A stretch of DNA of 64,000 bases from Calothrix sp. 336/3 (lineage in GTDB: Bacteria; Cyanobacteriota; Cyanobacteriia; Cyanobacteriales; Nostocaceae). Location of the stretch: contig NZ_CP011382.1 of NCBI RefSeq assembly GCF_000734895.2, positions 2,024,700-2,088,699 of the forward strand, in the 5' to 3' direction. Below are positions 8,567 through 17,713 of this stretch, in pieces; positions within the stretch are counted from its first letter, which is position 1; each line of letters opens with the position of its first letter. The notes under the pieces are model-generated. The model was not told where the DNA came from. It ran no database searches and was given only the letters and a program-made list of their open reading frames with translations. The translations under genes were made by a program, and so were the position numbers.

Positions 8567-11500
8567 TGAATCCTGCATCTGGCAAGGGCTATGAGTATCA
8601 AGTTGGGGGCAGTTTACCAATTCATGCTCCCACTTACGTCCGGCGACAAGCTGATGATAATTTTTACCAAAGTTTGAAAAAAGGTGAATTTTGTTATGTC
8701 CTCAACTCTCGGCAGATGGGTAAATCCAGCTTGCGGGTACAAACCATGCAGAGATTGGAAGAAGAGGGTTTTGCTTGTGCAGCCGTAGATATTACCGCCA
8801 TTGGTACCGCAGATATCACTCCGATTGAGTGGTATGCAGGGATGATTGATTATTTAGTGGGGTGCTTTGACCTTGACAGCGATTTTGAATTAAAAAGCTG
8901 GTGGCAGGAAAACGCCTTATTATCCCCAGTCCAACATTTTAGTAAATTTATTGAAACCATACTATTAGAGCGAGTAGAACAAAATATTATTATTTTTATC
9001 GACGAAATAGACAGTATTCTCAGCTTACAATTTAACTTGGATGATTTTTTTGCTGTTATCCGCGACTGTTATAACCGTCGAGCATCGCAACCTACTTATA
9101 ACCGTTTAACTTTTGCCTTACTAGGGGTATCCACACCTTCCGATCTAATCCAAAATTGGAAACGCACACCTTTTAATATTGGACAAGCCATAGATTTAAC
9201 TGGGTTTCAGTTATCAGAAGTAGAACCCTTAGCAAAAGGTTTAACCAGATTAGGAAATTCCCAAGAGTTAATCAAAGCGGTAATTTACTGGACGGGTGGA
9301 CAACCGTTTTTAACCCAAAGAATTTGTCGATTGTTGCTCTCAGAAATAGGGGAAGAAGCAGATAAGCCTTTCAATTATGTGGAAAAGCTGGTACAACAGC
9401 GAATAATTGACAACTGGGAAGCCCAGGACGAACCAGAACACCTGAAAACAATTAGAGATAGAATCTTACTGGGTTTTGAGAAAGGCAAAGGACGGTTATT
9501 AGGTTTATGTCAGCAGATTTTGGGATCAAATCAAGAGGGAATAATTGCCGATGATAGTCCCGAACAAACCCAATTGCGGTTAACAGGTTTGGTAGTGAGA
9601 CGGGATGGTAAGTTAAAAATATATAATCGTATTTATGAGTCAGTTTTTAACTTAGCTTGGGTAGGGCAAGAGTTAGCGAAACTCCGTCCTTATAGTGATG
9701 CTTTCGATGCGTGGATGGCTTCTGAACGGGAAGATGAATCACGCCTTTTGCGAGGGCAAGCGTTGCAGGATGCACTACTTTGGGCAAGTGATAAAGGTTT
9801 GAGCGATGAAGATAATCGATTTTTACGTGCAAGTCAGGAATTTGCGAATCGAGAGGTAGCAATTGCCTTGGATGCAGAAAGGCAAGCAAAGGAAATTTTA
9901 GCAGCAGCGCAAGCAAAAGCAGAATTAGCTTTAGACGAAGAAAGACAAGCAAATCAGCGTTTGACAGAAGCACAACGCAAAACTCAGCGGCAGGTACGTG
10001 TTGGCACTGGTATATTAGCTGTGTCTATTATCGGAGCTATTGCTGCTTCTATGGTGGCTGGCAAAGCAATACAAGAACAAAGTTACGCCTTGACTGCAAC
10101 AAGGCTGGAAAGGGATGGAGTAAATATATTACGTCAGTTTCAAGGAGGAGGAAGAGAAATAGCAAGTTTGCAGTTGGCAATACAGTTGGGACGGGAATTG
10201 AAAGGTTTAGCTAAAGACAAGAAATCTTTAGCTGATTACCCGGCACATAGCCCAGTGTTTAGCTTACAGGAGATATTACGAAATATTCGTGAACGCAATC
10301 GTTTTCAGGTCGATACTGAGCTATATCTCGCCACTCTTAGTCCCGACGGCAAAACTTTAGCTTTTACTAACGAAGAAAAGGATGTGATTAAATTATCGAA
10401 TGCGACCACTGGCAAAGAAATTACCACCCTCTCTGGGCATAAAGATGTCAGCAGCGTCGCCTTTAGTCCAGATGGCAAAACCTTAGCTTCGGGAAGTTGG
10501 AACAAGACCATCAAATTGTGGAATGTGACCACTGGCAAAGAAATTACCTCCCTCACAGGGCATAAAGATTATGTCAGCAGCGTCGCCTTTAGTCCCGATG
10601 GTAAAACCCTAGTCTCTACTAGCAGCGACCATATCGTCAAATTATGGAATGTCGCCACAGGAAAAGAAATTGCTTCCCTGACTGGGCATCAAGGTTCTGT
10701 CAACAGCGCTGCATTTAGCCCCGATGGTAAGACCCTAGCTTCTGGTAGTGATGATAAAACCATCAAATTATGGAATGTCGCTACGGGAAAAGAAATTGCC
10801 TCTCTGATTTGGCATCAATATGAGGACAAGCGGATTGCAGATCAAAGCAAAGTAATGAAAGTTGCATTTGCACGTGACGGAGAAACCTTAGTTTCTGTTA
10901 GTTCATCCGGGGTTATTAAATTGTTTTATGTGTCCACTCTCGAAGAATTCGTCTCCCTAAATGAGTATAAATATTACGACAGCGTCGTCTCTAGTCCCAA
11001 CGGCAAAACTTTAGCTTTTAAAAAAAGGGAGAGTGATATAATTACTTTATTCAATACAGGCACTTTCAAAGAAATTGACTGGATCGTGCATCAAGATTGG
11101 GTCAACAGCGTTGCATTTAGTCCCGACGGCAAAACCCTAGTCTCTACTAGCAGGGACAAGACTATTAGATTGTCGAATGTGTCTACGTATCAAGAAATTG
11201 CCACTTTGACTGGGCATGGAATCGATTTCGGATACAATGTATACAGTGTGACCTTTAGTCCTGATGGCAAAACTCTAGCTTCTGTTAGCATTGATCGTAC
11301 CGTCAAATTGTGGAATGTTGCCACGGGAAAAGAAATAGCTTCCCTGACTGCGCGGCAAGAGAGCGTCAACAGCGTTGCATTTAGTCCCGATGGCAAAACC
11401 CTTGCTTCTGCTAGTGAAAATGGTAGTGATTACAAAAAAATAATAAAATTGTGGAATGTTGCCACGGGAAAAGAAATAGATTCCCTGACTGGGCATAAAA

Positions 11501-12177
11501 ATTCTGTCAGCAGCGTTACATTTAGTCCAGATGGTAAAACCATAGCTTCGGGAAGTTGGGACAAGACAATCAAATTGTGGAATGTGACCACTGGCAAAGA
11601 AATTACCTCCCTCTCTGGGCATCAAGATTCTGTCAACAGCGTTGCATTTAGTCCAGATGGCAAAACCTTAGCTTCTTGTAGCAATGACAAGACCATCAAA
11701 TTGTGGAATGTGACCACTGGCAAAGAAATTACCTCCCTCTCTGGGCATCAAGATTCTGTCAACAGCGTTGCATTTAGTCCCGATGGTAAAACCCTAGCTT
11801 CTGGTAGCAATGACAGAACCACCAAATTATGGAATGCCACCACGGGAAAAGAAATTTCCTCCCTGACTGGGCATCAATATGAAGTCGTGAGCGTTGCATT
11901 TAGTCCCGACGGTAAAATCTTAGCTGCTGCTAGTTCAGGTAAAATAGTCAAATTGTGGAATGTCGGTACAGCAAAAGAAATTGCCTCCCTGACTGGGCAT
12001 CAAGATTCTGTCAACAGCATTGCATTTAGTCCAGATGGCAAAATTTTAGCCTCTGGAGGTTCTGGCACCATCCAATTGTGGAGTTTGAATTTAGATGATT
12101 TACTTGCTCAGGGTTGTAGGTACTTGAAAGATTACTTTGCTAGTCATCCTAATGAGAAAAAAGATTTGTGCCCGTGA
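8566..12177 (+). CDS. AAA-like NTPase with C-terminal WD40 double propeller
   Basis: 1203 residues. Residues ~15-340 are an AAA_35-type NTPase with P-loop NSRQMGKSS (48-56) and Walker B FIDEIDS (144-150). A Lys/Glu/Ala-rich coiled coil spans ~425-470 and a single hydrophobic segment ~477-500 could be a membrane anchor. From ~585 to ~1175 there are 14 WD40 repeats (GH...VAFSPDGKTLAS...IKLWNVATGKEI), enough for two seven-bladed propellers. Repeats 5, 6 and 9 are degenerate or carry insertions. Such proteins are signal-sensing NTPases in cyanobacteria, with unknown ligands. Its start overlaps the truncated NTPase upstream by one base. Appears complete. Confidence 0.8.
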   Translation: MNPASGKGYEYQVGGSLPIHAPTYVRRQADDNFYQSLKKGEFCYVLNSRQMGKSSLRVQTMQRLEEEGFACAAVDITAIGTADITPIEWYAGMIDYLVGCFDLDSDFELKSWWQENALLSPVQHFSKFIETILLERVEQNIIIFIDEIDSILSLQFNLDDFFAVIRDCYNRRASQPTYNRLTFALLGVSTPSDLIQNWKRTPFNIGQAIDLTGFQLSEVEPLAKGLTRLGNSQELIKAVIYWTGGQPFLTQRICRLLLSEIGEEADKPFNYVEKLVQQRIIDNWEAQDEPEHLKTIRDRILLGFEKGKGRLLGLCQQILGSNQEGIIADDSPEQTQLRLTGLVVRRDGKLKIYNRIYESVFNLAWVGQELAKLRPYSDAFDAWMASEREDESRLLRGQALQDALLWASDKGLSDEDNRFLRASQEFANREVAIALDAERQAKEILAAAQAKAELALDEERQANQRLTEAQRKTQRQVRVGTGILAVSIIGAIAASMVAGKAIQEQSYALTATRLERDGVNILRQFQGGGREIASLQLAIQLGRELKGLAKDKKSLADYPAHSPVFSLQEILRNIRERNRFQVDTELYLATLSPDGKTLAFTNEEKDVIKLSNATTGKEITTLSGHKDVSSVAFSPDGKTLASGSWNKTIKLWNVTTGKEITSLTGHKDYVSSVAFSPDGKTLVSTSSDHIVKLWNVATGKEIASLTGHQGSVNSAAFSPDGKTLASGSDDKTIKLWNVATGKEIASLIWHQYEDKRIADQSKVMKVAFARDGETLVSVSSSGVIKLFYVSTLEEFVSLNEYKYYDSVVSSPNGKTLAFKKRESDIITLFNTGTFKEIDWIVHQDWVNSVAFSPDGKTLVSTSRDKTIRLSNVSTYQEIATLTGHGIDFGYNVYSVTFSPDGKTLASVSIDRTVKLWNVATGKEIASLTARQESVNSVAFSPDGKTLASASENGSDYKKIIKLWNVATGKEIDSLTGHKNSVSSVTFSPDGKTIASGSWDKTIKLWNVTTGKEITSLSGHQDSVNSVAFSPDGKTLASCSNDKTIKLWNVTTGKEITSLSGHQDSVNSVAFSPDGKTLASGSNDRTTKLWNATTGKEISSLTGHQYEVVSVAFSPDGKILAAASSGKIVKLWNVGTAKEIASLTGHQDSVNSIAFSPDGKILASGGSGTIQLWSLNLDDLLAQGCRYLKDYFASHPNEKKDLCP
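11587..11838 (+). repeat. two near-identical 126-bp WD40 repeat units
   Basis: Units 11587-11712 and 11713-11838 share at least their first 68 bases exactly and differ at only a handful of later positions, far less than other WD40 units in the gene. This points to recent unit duplication or gene conversion. Confidence 0.7.
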
Positions 12178-12257
12178 GTTATAGGCGAACCACTACTTCT
12201 CAATCAAGCCCGCAATAATCAATCTTTGTCACAAAACTTGACCATTTTAATGCGAAT

Positions 12258-13760
12258 CTAAAACGCAATTTCCTGCTGTTGATGACTGGGGTAAGAAGCT
12301 TTCAAGTCGTCAATAAATTGAGAAATCGCCTCAATCCCGGTACACAACATTCCACTTGCAGCACGATACCCACGACTGCTCCAACCTTGCCAACCAAATC
12401 GCTCTCCAATCTCCCCAAACTCAGCCACAACAGCATCTGATTCTCGATTGTTACTCATTTGCAGTCGAACAAGTTCTTGTTCTTTTTGAGACAGCACACT
12501 GTTTAAGCGATCGACTTCCCGCATCAAAGGCTCGATCGTTTTTTCAAGTTCTTTATTAACAACCCTTGCAGCTTGCTTATTGAGGGTATTTTCCCAATTA
12601 TCTGTTCGCGAATTGGAGTATTCGAGAGCTTTTTCTAATTCTGTAACCCGTTGTTCTAATTGTTGGTTTCTAGTTTGTAACGTCTGGAGCGATCGCACTT
12701 CTTCATCTTTTGCAGACAGTTGTGCAAGTAAATCTTGGTTCTTCTGTGCGTTAGCGAAGCTCATCGCAGATATCGCGCGTGAATATTCCTGTGCAGCTTG
12801 AATTTCTCGTTTTGCTGCTTGCAACGCTGCATCTCTAATTTCGATAAACCGTCCCTGCTCGGATTCGGCTTTTTCTTGGTTGTGTTGAGCGATCGCATCT
12901 GCAATTTTCTGCTCAACTTCGACTGCGGTAAACAATTCCTGGGAATTTATCTTTCTGACTGGCTGTTGAGCTTCTGGCTCAATTTGATGGGGTTTGAGCA
13001 AGTTTTTGACCTCCATCCCCTGGGAAACAGTGTGGTCGAGTAATACCCAAAACTCTCCCTCCTTTTTGGACATAATGATTCCACTATGACCAACCCAACC
13101 CATGTCATCTTCCTTGACGACAATCCGCATTCCTGGGGCTAATTCGGGAGTTGGTAAAGCAGGAGTTTGGCTTACTTCTTCGCTGGGCACTTGCTTATTC
13201 CCCCTCTCCCCTTGTCTCCCGCTCTCCCCCTCCTCTTTGACCTGTGCAGCAGTCTTCTTACCCGATCGCACCAATTCCTTGACCAAATCGTGGCTAACTT
13301 TGGTTAACTGTCGCAGTGCGGAAACGCTCCAGTTTTGGACATTTTGGCGGATTAGTCTTTGCGATCGCGCTGGCAATTTCTCGAACCATGCGTATATCTC
13401 GATCGCGGATTTGGCGATATATTTGGACGCACCGAAATCGTCTGAGGATAGCCATTCCTCGAACACTTTTTTCCCATTGGAGCAAAACGCAAGGCAGTCA
13501 AAGTAAAAATCCTGGAGCGATCGCCCTATCTCAATTAAGCCATCGAAGGTCTGGCGAACAAAACCAAAGAAGTTGCCGAGAGTGGATTTAGCCTTGGCTT
13601 GCAAGTCTGGTTTGGTAAAGCGATCGTAGTCAAAGGTGTAGTTTAAGGCAAACGGTACTGTTTGAAGCACCTTCTCTTCGACGTGTTGCTCGAATTTGTC
13701 GTGAGAATGAGCTTTTGTGTTAAGTTGAACTGTGCCAATTACTTGCTCTTGTGTCATCAT
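12258..13760 (-). CDS. coiled-coil plasmid protein with DUF3102-like N-terminus, 500 aa
   Basis: Residues ~55-170 form a helical region resembling DUF3102/plasmid-partition accessory proteins (IGRSLQDFYFDC, WFEKLPARSQRLIRQNVQNW, LRQLTKVSHDLV). Residues 208-262 look like a small SH3/KOW barrel (PGMRIVVKEDDMGWVGHSG). Residues ~270-440 are a long coiled coil, and the tail is aromatic. Residues 176-189 (EEGESGRQGERGNK) come from a C/T-rich low-complexity tract inside the gene. It may be a DNA-binding, KfrA-like stability or silencing protein, but that is inferred only from the helical head and long coil. It stands alone, convergent with the WD40 gene. Confidence 0.6.
   Translation of the reverse strand: MMTQEQVIGTVQLNTKAHSHDKFEQHVEEKVLQTVPFALNYTFDYDRFTKPDLQAKAKSTLGNFFGFVRQTFDGLIEIGRSLQDFYFDCLAFCSNGKKVFEEWLSSDDFGASKYIAKSAIEIYAWFEKLPARSQRLIRQNVQNWSVSALRQLTKVSHDLVKELVRSGKKTAAQVKEEGESGRQGERGNKQVPSEEVSQTPALPTPELAPGMRIVVKEDDMGWVGHSGIIMSKKEGEFWVLLDHTVSQGMEVKNLLKPHQIEPEAQQPVRKINSQELFTAVEVEQKIADAIAQHNQEKAESEQGRFIEIRDAALQAAKREIQAAQEYSRAISAMSFANAQKNQDLLAQLSAKDEEVRSLQTLQTRNQQLEQRVTELEKALEYSNSRTDNWENTLNKQAARVVNKELEKTIEPLMREVDRLNSVLSQKEQELVRLQMSNNRESDAVVAEFGEIGERFGWQGWSSRGYRAASGMLCTGIEAISQFIDDLKASYPSHQQQEIAF
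13200..13238. repeat. C/T-rich low-complexity tract inside a coding region
   Basis: Runs of CTCCCC and related units on the plus strand, read on the minus strand as Glu/Gly/Arg/Gln-rich residues 176-189 of the 500-aa coiled-coil protein. The tract separates two apparent domains and is compositionally unlike the rest of the gene, so it is probably an expansion or insertion tolerated in a linker. Confidence 0.6.
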
Positions 13761-13991
13761 AGTGTTGACCTGAATATTGGGTCTACATTGAAGGCGATCG
13801 CCCGTTCTGCCAAGAAAAGTTGCGATCGTTTTCTATTTATATTTAAATTTTAATATATCTCAGACAAATATTTCTGTGCTTATGAAAAGTATTTATATAT
13901 CTTTAACTATATTAAATATATTTCAGAGAGCAATTTGTTTAAATGGGCAGCTACAAGTACATTAAAGATGTTGAATCTATGTGTTTAGACA

Positions 13992-14342
13992 TTGATTAGG
14001 TGGCGACTTAAAGAAATTATGGCTAGGCACAACATTAAGGGCGTAAGCCTAGCTAGCAGATTAGATGTAGGACCAAATGCTATTTCTGCTCTCAAAAACG
14101 CCAAAACGATGCCGCGCTTGGATGGTGTGGCATTAAATTCATTATGCAATGCTTTAAATGAGTTAGCTGAGGATTTAGATGAACCCATAACACCAAATGA
14201 TTTGCTAGATTATTCCCAAGACCCGATTAACGTACAAGACACTGATAACGTCTTTAGTTCCGTTAAGCGTCACAGCAAAAAAACAGATTTAAATGCCACT
14301 TCAGGGCATTCTCTGGATGAGGGTACTGCAAATGTCTCCTAA
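13992..14342 (+). CDS. XRE-type helix-turn-helix regulator (HTH_26-like)
   Basis: 116 residues starting at a TTG (13992); the sequence MIRWRLKEIMARHNI is the usual start of this family. Residues 1-70 carry the helix-turn-helix (SLASRLDVGPNAISALKN, then LNSLCNALN), and the C-terminal 45 residues are polar and probably disordered. A promoter-proximal repressor role for the following small genes is plausible, since it is the first gene of the plus-strand cluster at 14-17.5 kb. Confidence 0.75.
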   Translation: MIRWRLKEIMARHNIKGVSLASRLDVGPNAISALKNAKTMPRLDGVALNSLCNALNELAEDLDEPITPNDLLDYSQDPINVQDTDNVFSSVKRHSKKTDLNATSGHSLDEGTANVS

Positions 14343-14462
14343 AATAGTATCGCTTAAAGCAGAGAAGCATTAATAAATATGAAGAGAAGAATATTCCTGC
14401 AAGTATAAAAAAATACTGGTGGCTCACGCCAAAAAAGTGAGTGAAGTCAATGGAATCAACCT

Positions 14463-14720
14463 GTGAACATCATAAACATCGCATTCACTCACCTATTTGC
14501 CAAAGCTCCCAAATATACTTTTGGAGAACAAGTCGCAATTAAAAGTAACTGCGATCACAAACAATGGGCAACAGAACAAGTTACAGGATTGCGATTAGAT
14601 TATGACTCCAACGACAGCTGGAATTACACAGTATTTTTTGATTATCCACAAGGATTTTGTGAAGATTTTATCGAAGAAGATTTAGCAGCGATAGATGAAT
14701 TACTTCGCTCAAAACAGTAG
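14463..14720 (+). CDS. small SH3-like hypothetical protein, 85 aa
   Basis: GTG start at 14463. The sequence YTFGEQVAIKS ... TGLRLDY ... WNYTVFFDYP ... IEEDLAAI has the strand pattern of a compact barrel in which a 'FGxxV' strand opens the fold, as seen in many short cyanobacterial plasmid proteins. No catalytic residues are visible. Function unknown. A hairpin that may be a terminator lies 50 bases downstream. Confidence 0.55.
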   Translation: MNIINIAFTHLFAKAPKYTFGEQVAIKSNCDHKQWATEQVTGLRLDYDSNDSWNYTVFFDYPQGFCEDFIEEDLAAIDELLRSKQ

Positions 14721-14770
14721 TTAAATTTAATCAATCACAACTACTAACCCCTAATCAATCTAAATTCCTT

Positions 14771-14800
14771 AACTGCTGGTATTTCTCATCAGCAGTTTTG
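14771..14800 (+). terminator. intrinsic terminator after the 85-aa gene
   Basis: AACTGCTG (14771-14778) pairs with CAGCAGTT (14790-14797) and is followed by TTGATTTT. A short stem with a T-rich tail fits a moderate intrinsic terminator between the 85-aa gene and the DUF6876-like gene. Confidence 0.5.
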
Positions 14801-14858
14801 ATTTTACGGCTAACGCCTTTGAAAGTGTGAAGTCTGTAAAATCAGAAATTTTTCAAAT

Positions 14859-15221
14859 ATGAAAGAGCCGCACCAAATAAAAGCCGCGCTCGACCAATTT
14901 ACAGGTTCGACAGTTATCTACAAACACTGGCTTGGCTTCAAATATACAGAAGGCATCAAATATTTAGCAGATGAAACTAATTGCTATTGGCTGCTCGATG
15001 CAATTTTCTCCCATCAAACAAAACAACTTCTCTCCAATCCAAACCTGCGAGAATTTCAAATTTGGCATTTGCAAGTTGAGAATAAATCGGGTGTTTTGAT
15101 TTGTGAATGGGACACAAACCAAGAAGTATTACGCCAAGAAATCGAATACACAGATTTTCCCCTTAGTCACATCAAGCTGTATTTAGTTGAAAAGATTCTC
15201 ATCCTCCCAAGCGAATACTAA
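14859..15221 (+). CDS. DUF6876-like protein, 120 aa
   Basis: The sequence LDQFTGSTVIYKHWLG, YTEGIKYLADETNCYWLLDAI, FQIWHLQVE matches my memory of the DUF6876 family: 'L.QFTGt...y.h', 'y..Gv.yla...ga.WL.d.I' and 'fq.W.L.v'. The family is common on plasmids and phages and its role is not known. It is small, soluble, full length, and sits in a row of short plus-strand genes. Confidence 0.65.
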   Translation: MKEPHQIKAALDQFTGSTVIYKHWLGFKYTEGIKYLADETNCYWLLDAIFSHQTKQLLSNPNLREFQIWHLQVENKSGVLICEWDTNQEVLRQEIEYTDFPLSHIKLYLVEKILILPSEY

Positions 15222-15256
15222 TCCACTTCACATTGATAAATACTGGGAGAATAATC

Positions 15257-15502
15257 ATGATTCAAGCAATAAGCAATGAGCAAACATTTGTCAGCAATCT
15301 TGAACACTTCATGACCAAGGCTGACAAATTCATCAAAATATACTATTCGGGTATCAGCGAAGAAAATCACATTCGAGACATAGTTCTAGAATTACAAAAT
15401 TTGATATCCGACACAGATTTACGGCAATTAGAAATTGATTATCAGAATTGCCAAGAGCAAGCAGATTTATTCGCAGACTGTGACGATACTAACTGGTTCT
15501 AA
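15257..15502 (+). CDS. hypothetical acidic protein, 81 aa
   Basis: I place the start at ATG 15257 because GGGAG lies 10 bases upstream; an upstream TTG at 15233 has no ribosome site. The product is acidic and helical (residues ~10-75, FVSNLEHFMTKADKFIKIYY ...) with the C-terminus DDTNWF. No known domain. It follows the DUF6876-like gene by 35 bases. Confidence 0.5.
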   Translation: MIQAISNEQTFVSNLEHFMTKADKFIKIYYSGISEENHIRDIVLELQNLISDTDLRQLEIDYQNCQEQADLFADCDDTNWF

Positions 15503-15536
15503 TCAGGCTAACGCCTAAAGAGAAATGAAGAATTAA

Positions 15537-15944
15537 GTGAGTAAGATTATCATTATGGCGACACGCAAACAATCAACAACGAATATCCAAACTATAGATA
15601 ACTCGATTCTAGGTGAATTTGCCATTAGCGATTATTCCGAGCGAGTATATTCCAAGGTTTACTATTCAATCCGTTCTCTATGTGGGTTAGTTGCCAAACG
15701 CAGCTTGAAAGAAACCTTTAGTTGGGATGAATTCAAGGAACGGTTTAGCAATGATTTTGGCAAGGTTGAAGAAAAGCGATTTACGCTCGACCAATTGCTC
15801 GAATATGCTAATCGTAAGTTTGGTAAAACCTTGGAAGATTTACTTGCCGAACATGAGATTTCCTGGCAACGCAGACGCGAATATATGGAGCGTAATCTCA
15901 TAGCAAGTCAAACAGAAGTAATTCCAGAAGAGACTCATTACTAA
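15537..15944 (+). CDS. hypothetical protein, up to 135 aa
   Basis: Start is either GTG 15537 or ATG 15555 (MATRKQS, which I slightly prefer). Basic N-terminus, then SDYSERVYSKVYYSIRSL and FKERFSNDFGKVEEKRFTL, ending in an Arg-rich helix (ISWQRRREYMERN). It may bind nucleic acid by composition alone. No family recognised. Confidence 0.5.
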   Translation: MSKIIIMATRKQSTTNIQTIDNSILGEFAISDYSERVYSKVYYSIRSLCGLVAKRSLKETFSWDEFKERFSNDFGKVEEKRFTLDQLLEYANRKFGKTLEDLLAEHEISWQRRREYMERNLIASQTEVIPEETHY

Positions 15945-16103
15945 TTTCAAATCAATCAAACCTGCAAATCCTCTAGTATCAATACATGCTGGGGGATTTT
16001 GATTAAATACGCATTTTCGCTTCAAAAGATGTGCTTTTAATCCTTGGCTCTCAGCGTAGCCGAAGAGCTACCCAACTGCTGACAAAATTATCCATCTACG
16101 AAT

Positions 16104-16835
16104 ATGCTACAAAATGGTTATGTCGTTTGGGAAGGCTCATCCTTAATTGATGGCTCTCCCATCGTTTTGATATTAACCGGTTTTGTGAACCCTACATCTA
16201 ACCGCAAAACTGGAAGGCAACTTCAATCGTGGATTCTCTCACAAAATTATGTTCCAACATACGCTGCAAAACACGGTTTGGATAATTCGATTTGTGGTAA
16301 TTGTCCGTTAAAGTTGAGCAAAACGGGTAGTTGCTACGTCAATCTTCTCACTCCAAATAATATTTATCGTTCCTATATCGCTGGCAATTATCCCAAGTTT
16401 AGTGAGAAAGAATTAGCACTTTTACAACATTATCGCTATCCGCTAAGAATTGGTTCCTATGGCGACCCGACAGCAGTACCGTTAGAAGTATGGGAAGCGA
16501 TTATTTTGGCATCGGGGAAACATACTGGATATACACACAGGTATCAAAATTGCGATTTACGTTGGCAAGAATATCTCATGGCTTCTGTGGAAACTGAAGC
16601 AGATGCGAAACAAGCACAAAACCAAGGATGGAGAACATTCAGAATCATCACTCCCGACGCACCATTAAGCGATAACGAAATACTTTGCCGACACACGGAA
16701 GATGACCGAATCCAGTGCGAAACTTGTCTTTTGTGTAATGGCAAGTCATCTAAACCAAATATTGCTGACAAAGTACATGGTTTGAATTGGAAAGTATCGA
16801 ATTTTCTCAAATATCTGGAATCAAAATCGAATTAA
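16104..16835 (+). CDS. conserved phage/plasmid-type Cys-rich protein, 243 aa
   Basis: Two cysteine clusters are visible: CGNCPLK with a following C (residues ~70-84) and CETCLLC (~219-225). Between them are well-ordered segments (YRSYIAGNYPKF, LRIGSYGDPTAVPLEVW, FRIITPDAP). The pattern 'CGxCPL...GxCYV' is known to me from phage and plasmid proteins of unknown role, possibly binding metal or an iron-sulfur cluster. No catalytic assignment is possible. It is the longest gene of the small-gene cluster. Confidence 0.6.
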   Translation: MLQNGYVVWEGSSLIDGSPIVLILTGFVNPTSNRKTGRQLQSWILSQNYVPTYAAKHGLDNSICGNCPLKLSKTGSCYVNLLTPNNIYRSYIAGNYPKFSEKELALLQHYRYPLRIGSYGDPTAVPLEVWEAIILASGKHTGYTHRYQNCDLRWQEYLMASVETEADAKQAQNQGWRTFRIITPDAPLSDNEILCRHTEDDRIQCETCLLCNGKSSKPNIADKVHGLNWKVSNFLKYLESKSN

Positions 16836-16929
16836 TCCAGGAAAGATAGGAATGGAAATTCTCATTCTACCTTTCTCACTTATTAGCCTTACGGCAAGAA
16901 TTTCAACAAAGCAATCGGGGGCAAAAATC

Positions 16930-17229
16930 ATGACGGAGGTTTTGAGTAAACCACAATTTCAAATATTAACTCATCAATATACTGGGGAGAAAACAGGAAG
17001 AATTTATTTTCCGGCTTTGTTTTTGGCTGAGTTTCATATAAATGTCACTCAATGGTTACAGCAGCAGGAAATAATATTTGGTGAGAGGGATTTAAAACAA
17101 TACGGAGATGGTTCGTTTCGATTATATTTTCGGGTAATTAATTCGTTGGAAGGAGAATATTTCCGATTAGTCAATACGCTCATGGAGAAAAGTAGTTATA
17201 AGAATAGGTCGAAATTTAGATGCAGTTAA
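16930..17229 (+). CDS. hypothetical protein, 99 aa
   Basis: The start is set at ATG 16930, which has GGGGG 12 bases upstream; a longer frame from 16852 adds a leader without a ribosome site. Beta-rich, with aromatic strands (GRIYFPALFLAEFHI, GSFRLYFRVI). Its end overlaps the next gene by 10 bases. No family recognised. Confidence 0.5.
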   Translation: MTEVLSKPQFQILTHQYTGEKTGRIYFPALFLAEFHINVTQWLQQQEIIFGERDLKQYGDGSFRLYFRVINSLEGEYFRLVNTLMEKSSYKNRSKFRCS

Positions 17230-17477
17230 AATATCGTAGTTTTGTCGGGGATATTGGTATTTCTAAGTCTCAAATACCTCAGATTGAGATTGTTTCTCCG
17301 CAATCACAAGAACCACAGAAAATTAAACATATCCTCATCGGTTCGCATAAATCTGTAACCACTACAATGCAAGTTCTACAGCAGCTTGGATATGCAAATA
17401 CAAAAGACTGGAGTCCGTTGTTACCAACAGAGAACCCTGGAGAGGTGATGAGTGTATTGGTTCGCGAATTGGATTGA
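17220..17477 (+). CDS. hypothetical protein, 85 aa
   Basis: Overlaps the previous gene by 10 bases, suggesting coupled translation. Sequence features are few: a basic N-terminus, a Gln/Pro-rich centre, and an alpha-beta C-terminus (HILIGSHKSVTTTMQVLQQLGY). It is the last gene before an intrinsic terminator. Function unknown. Confidence 0.45.
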   Translation: MQLKYRSFVGDIGISKSQIPQIEIVSPQSQEPQKIKHILIGSHKSVTTTMQVLQQLGYANTKDWSPLLPTENPGEVMSVLVRELD

Positions 17478-17555
17478 ATTGGGTGTGATCGCTCCCAGAG
17501 AGAGTGGCTGCCGCCATCGCTATCTGTGTAATAGATAAAAATCGACTAAATCTAA

Positions 17556-17580
17556 TACTCCCTTCAAGGGGTATTTTTTT
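17556..17580 (+). terminator. intrinsic terminator of the small-gene cluster
   Basis: TACTCC/GGGGTA stem (one G-T pair) with a short loop, followed immediately by seven T. It lies ~80 bases after the last small gene and 130 bases before the RecD2 gene, and separates the two units. Confidence 0.65.
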
Positions 17581-17682
17581 CTCGAAATTTCATCTTAATA
17601 TTTTGCGATTACTTGACTAATACAAAAATACTACTAAAGCCTTATAATTAATTTACACTTCCCCCATTGCGAATCATCTAGG

Positions 17683-17688
17683 TATAAT
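17683..17688 (+). promoter_or_regulatory. -10-like element of the RecD2 gene
   Basis: TATAAT at 17683-17688, 26 bases before the ATG at 17714. No good -35 hexamer is found at the usual 16-18 base spacing, so activity may need an activator or the match may be chance. Confidence 0.35.
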
Positions 17689-17713
17689 ATTTGCGCCCCG
17701 AGACCAAGCAAAA

